Assembly: GCA_016931665.1 (NCBI GenBank)
Contig: JAFGEH010000200.1
Coordinates: forward strand, 1-8,064
Reading direction: 5' to 3'
Length of the DNA: 8,064 bases
DNA from: Candidatus Cloacimonadota bacterium
GTDB lineage: Bacteria; Cloacimonadota; Cloacimonadia; Cloacimonadales; TCS61
The translations under genes and the position numbers were made by a program. Numbering within the stretch: position 1 is the first letter of the stretch; the number at the start of each line of letters is the position of its first letter. Below are positions 6,270-8,064 of this stretch, piece after piece. The notes under the pieces were generated by a model. It saw only the letters and a list, made by a program, of their open reading frames with translations, was not told where the DNA came from and ran no database searches.

Positions 6270-7355
6270 ATGGAACGAATCAAAGCCTGGATCAAATTGA
6301 TTTCTGCACCAGATGTAGGGAATACCCTGGCTATTCGCCTGATTAAAATTCTGGGAGAACCAGAGAAATTCCTTAAGAATAATCTGCCTGGACTGGATGA
6401 AATTAATTTTCTTACTCCCGCAGCCCGGACTTACCTGAAAAAAGATTTAGATCCCGAAAACTGGCCCGGGATCGCAGACCTTATTGAACAACTTCAGATA
6501 GGCTTTATTACTTATTTTGATGATAATTATCCCGTACTGCTGAAGAATATCTTCGATCCGCCTTTATTTCTATTCTATCGGGGCAATCCTCAAAACCTGA
6601 GTTCCAGCCGCTGCCTGGCTGTTGTCGGAACAAGAAGACCCAGCAATTACGGCCGGATAATGACCGGCAGTATCGTGAGAGAACTCTGTCAAGCTGGGTT
6701 CACTATAGTCAGTGGCTTGGCAGACGGTATCGACAGCTACGCCCATCAGGCTGCCCTGGAATCAGGAGGTTTGACCATGGCTGTTATGGCTACCGGTGTC
6801 GACAGGGTATATCCTCACCGCAACCGGGGATTAGCAGCAAAAATAGTTGAACAGGGTTTGCTGATGTCTGAATACTTACCGGGAGCCGATGCCGAAAGAT
6901 GGAATTTTCCTGCCCGCAACCGGGTGATCAGCGGTATCTGCAGTGGATGTTTCGTCGTGGAAGGAGCTGCTGAAAGCGGTGCGTTACTCACTGCCAAATT
7001 CGCTCTGGATCAGAACCGTAACCTTTATGCATTGCCCGGCGATGTCAACAGACCTCAGGCAGAAGGACCGAATTTACTGCTGAAAATGGGTGCCAAACCC
7101 GTCACTTCTGCCGCCGATATTCTGGAAGATTATGACCTGAAACTGGTTCAGGAAAATGTTAATACGCCACTGCTGTCAGAACAGGAAAGAAAAGTATATG
7201 AGATTATTGTCCGTAATAAACCGGAGATCTCATTCGACCAGCTGCTGATCGAATCGCATATAGCAATAAACCATCTCAGCTCGGTTATTCTTTCCCTGGA
7301 ACTCAAATCAATGATCAGGAAAATACCAGGTAACAGAATCGCTGCCAATATCTGA
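6270..7355 (+). CDS. dprA: DNA-processing protein DprA
   Basis: A 361-residue cytosolic protein of normal DprA (Smf) length. Residues about 1-70 form the N-terminal helical region. The Rossmann-like DprA core follows from about 75: FDDNYP at 83-88, VVGTRRPSNYG at 118-128, SGLADGIDSYAHQAAL at 148-163, GVDRVYPHRN at 176-185, NFPARNRVISG at 212-222, EGAAESGALLTA at 231-242, and LPGDVNRPQAEGPNLL at 255-270. Residues about 300-361 look like the C-terminal winged-helix domain. DprA binds incoming single-stranded DNA in natural transformation and loads RecA on it. It is widespread even in bacteria not known to be competent, so its presence does not prove competence; no com genes lie in this window. 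The ATG at 6270 has AGGA at 6263-6266, a short 3-nt spacing. All core motifs are intact. Confidence 0.96.
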   Translation: MERIKAWIKLISAPDVGNTLAIRLIKILGEPEKFLKNNLPGLDEINFLTPAARTYLKKDLDPENWPGIADLIEQLQIGFITYFDDNYPVLLKNIFDPPLFLFYRGNPQNLSSSRCLAVVGTRRPSNYGRIMTGSIVRELCQAGFTIVSGLADGIDSYAHQAALESGGLTMAVMATGVDRVYPHRNRGLAAKIVEQGLLMSEYLPGADAERWNFPARNRVISGICSGCFVVEGAAESGALLTAKFALDQNRNLYALPGDVNRPQAEGPNLLLKMGAKPVTSAADILEDYDLKLVQENVNTPLLSEQERKVYEIIVRNKPEISFDQLLIESHIAINHLSSVILSLELKSMIRKIPGNRIAANI

Positions 7356-7379
7356 GCCTTCTCTTCTTATAGATTGCCT

Positions 7380-7426
7380 TCCTGTCAATTCCATAAACTT
7401 TCTGTTGACTTCACAGGATTCTTTTT
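7380..7426 (+). terminator. Possible weak terminator after dprA
   Basis: In the 115-nt gap between dprA and the RNase PH gene, TCCTGT at 7380-7385 can pair with ACAGGA at 7413-7418. Inside it CAA at 7386-7388 can pair with TTG at 7405-7407; as an alternative, GTCAA at 7384-7388 pairs perfectly with TTGAC at 7405-7409. The run ATTCTTTTT follows at 7418-7426. The loop is long and the stem A/T-containing, so termination would be inefficient at best. The structure may equally be chance. Confidence 0.25.
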
Positions 7427-7449
7427 CCAAAAATATTTACATTAAATTC

Positions 7450-7456
7450 GGGGAGG
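7450..7456 (+). promoter_or_regulatory. Distant Shine-Dalgarno-like GGGGAGG before the RNase PH gene
   Basis: GGGGAGG is the strongest ribosome-binding-site match in this gap, but it ends 14 nt before the ATG at 7471, farther than the usual 5-9 nt. No ATG, GTG or TTG in the RNase PH frame lies at a normal distance from it. Either a long spacing is tolerated or this is not the functional site. It bears on the start choice of the following gene. Confidence 0.4.
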
Positions 7457-7470
7457 CAGAGTTCAGCCTT

Positions 7471-8064
7471 ATGACCAGAGAGATAAAAATAACCCGCAAT
7501 TATCTGAGAAATCCACTCGGCTCCGTCCTGATAGAAACAGGAGAGACCAGGGTAATTTGTACCGTTACAGCTGAAGAGGGGGTGCCTACTTTCCTGCTGT
7601 CAGCCGATCCACCTCAGGGTTGGCTGACCGCGGAATACAGCATGCTGCCGGGAGCTCCTGATCAACGCTTCCGAAGAGAAAGGACTCAACTCTCCGGAAG
7701 AACAGCAGAAATCCAGAGGTTGATCGGCAGAGCTTTAAGATCTGTTATTGACCTGACTTTGATGCCGGGATACACGATTTATGTGGATTGCGATGTCCTG
7801 CAGGCGGATGGGGGTACGCGAACAGCGGCTATTACCGGTAGTTGTGTGGCTCTTTATGATGCCTTTCAGAAAATGCTGGCCAGAGGCATGATCGTATCTG
7901 ATCCCAGGCAGGATTGGGTTGCTGCGGTCAGTGTTGGAATTGTTGAGGGAGAAATGAAGCTGGATCTTGATTACAGGGAAGATTCCCGGGCGGAAGTAGA
8001 TATGAACGTGGTTATGACTTCTTCCGGAAAATTTGTGGAAATTCAGGGAACTGCTGAAGGATCT
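7471..8064 (+). CDS. rph: Ribonuclease PH, 5' part (runs off the window)
   Basis: The frame is open from ATG 7471 to the last base, giving 198 residues; about 40-50 C-terminal residues are missing because the window ends. RNase PH is a phosphate-dependent 3'-5' exoribonuclease that trims tRNA precursors and other structured RNAs as a hexameric ring. Matches include GSVLIETGETRVICT at 17-31, EEGVPTF at 35-41, GWLTAEYSMLPG at 50-61, SGRTAEIQRLIGRALR at 75-90 (R77 corresponds to the phosphate-site Arg86 of E. coli), VDCDVLQADGGTRTAAITG at 105-123 (GGTR phosphate loop), and LDYREDSRAEVDMNVVM at 166-182, whose D171 and D177 match the catalytic Asp pair. From the ATG the protein lacks the usual first nine or so residues (the M-R-x-x-G-R lead-in). 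The in-frame upstream codons, though open back past 7351, do not encode it. The start is therefore the least certain point. Confidence 0.93.
   Translation, partial: MTREIKITRNYLRNPLGSVLIETGETRVICTVTAEEGVPTFLLSADPPQGWLTAEYSMLPGAPDQRFRRERTQLSGRTAEIQRLIGRALRSVIDLTLMPGYTIYVDCDVLQADGGTRTAAITGSCVALYDAFQKMLARGMIVSDPRQDWVAAVSVGIVEGEMKLDLDYREDSRAEVDMNVVMTSSGKFVEIQGTAEGS

Noticed and set aside
7405..7439. TTGACT (7405-7410) with TATTTA (7434-7439) as a promoter for the RNase PH gene.
   Set aside because: The spacing is 23 nt and the -10 match is poor. The TTGAC is also one arm of an inverted repeat.

Overview
The window is a gene-dense, single-strand stretch (every gene on +) of a bacterial chromosome of moderate G+C content. 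The mix suggests an uncultured Gram-negative bacterium of the FCB type (Bacteroidota/Cloacimonadota-like). The grounds are two exported proteins whose signal peptides end in S-(Y/W)-C, a secreted protein built of carboxypeptidase-regulatory-like domains, short Shine-Dalgarno sites, and house-keeping genes of ordinary bacterial type. The phylum is an inference; no rRNA or other decisive marker is present.

Layout. (1) 1-1933: the 3' end of a small DUF2905-type membrane protein, then a cytosolic protein joining a GAF-like N-terminal region to a C-terminal nucleotidyltransferase domain, then a calcineurin-type metallophosphoesterase. These three genes are packed with 0-1 nt between stop and next start, so they are almost certainly one translationally coupled unit. 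(2) 1934-2042: a 109-nt non-coding gap, CpG-rich, with a small hairpin just before the next gene. (3) 2043-5168: two exported proteins 15 nt apart. The first is an 813-residue protein with twelve G-(N/D/E)-D-x-Y repeats followed by C-terminal HEAT-like helical repeats; the second has two tandem carboxypeptidase-regulatory-like beta-sandwich domains. (4) 5198-8064: conserved nucleic-acid and ribosome genes, namely the Obg GTPase, DprA (ssDNA-binding, RecA-loading protein) and the 5' two-thirds of RNase PH, which runs off the window.

How the genes may work together. Obg (50S ribosome assembly) and RNase PH (3' trimming of tRNA and other structured RNAs) belong to RNA/ribosome metabolism. DprA acts on incoming or recombining single-stranded DNA. 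The two exported proteins appear to be co-expressed with Obg by position alone; a functional tie is not shown. The nucleotidyltransferase and metallophosphoesterase are contiguous and could form an add/remove pair acting on a nucleotide-linked modification, which is inference.

The least understood item is the 12-repeat protein at 2043-4484. No mobile element, CRISPR array, tRNA or rRNA gene was found. No intergenic gap exceeds 115 nt.
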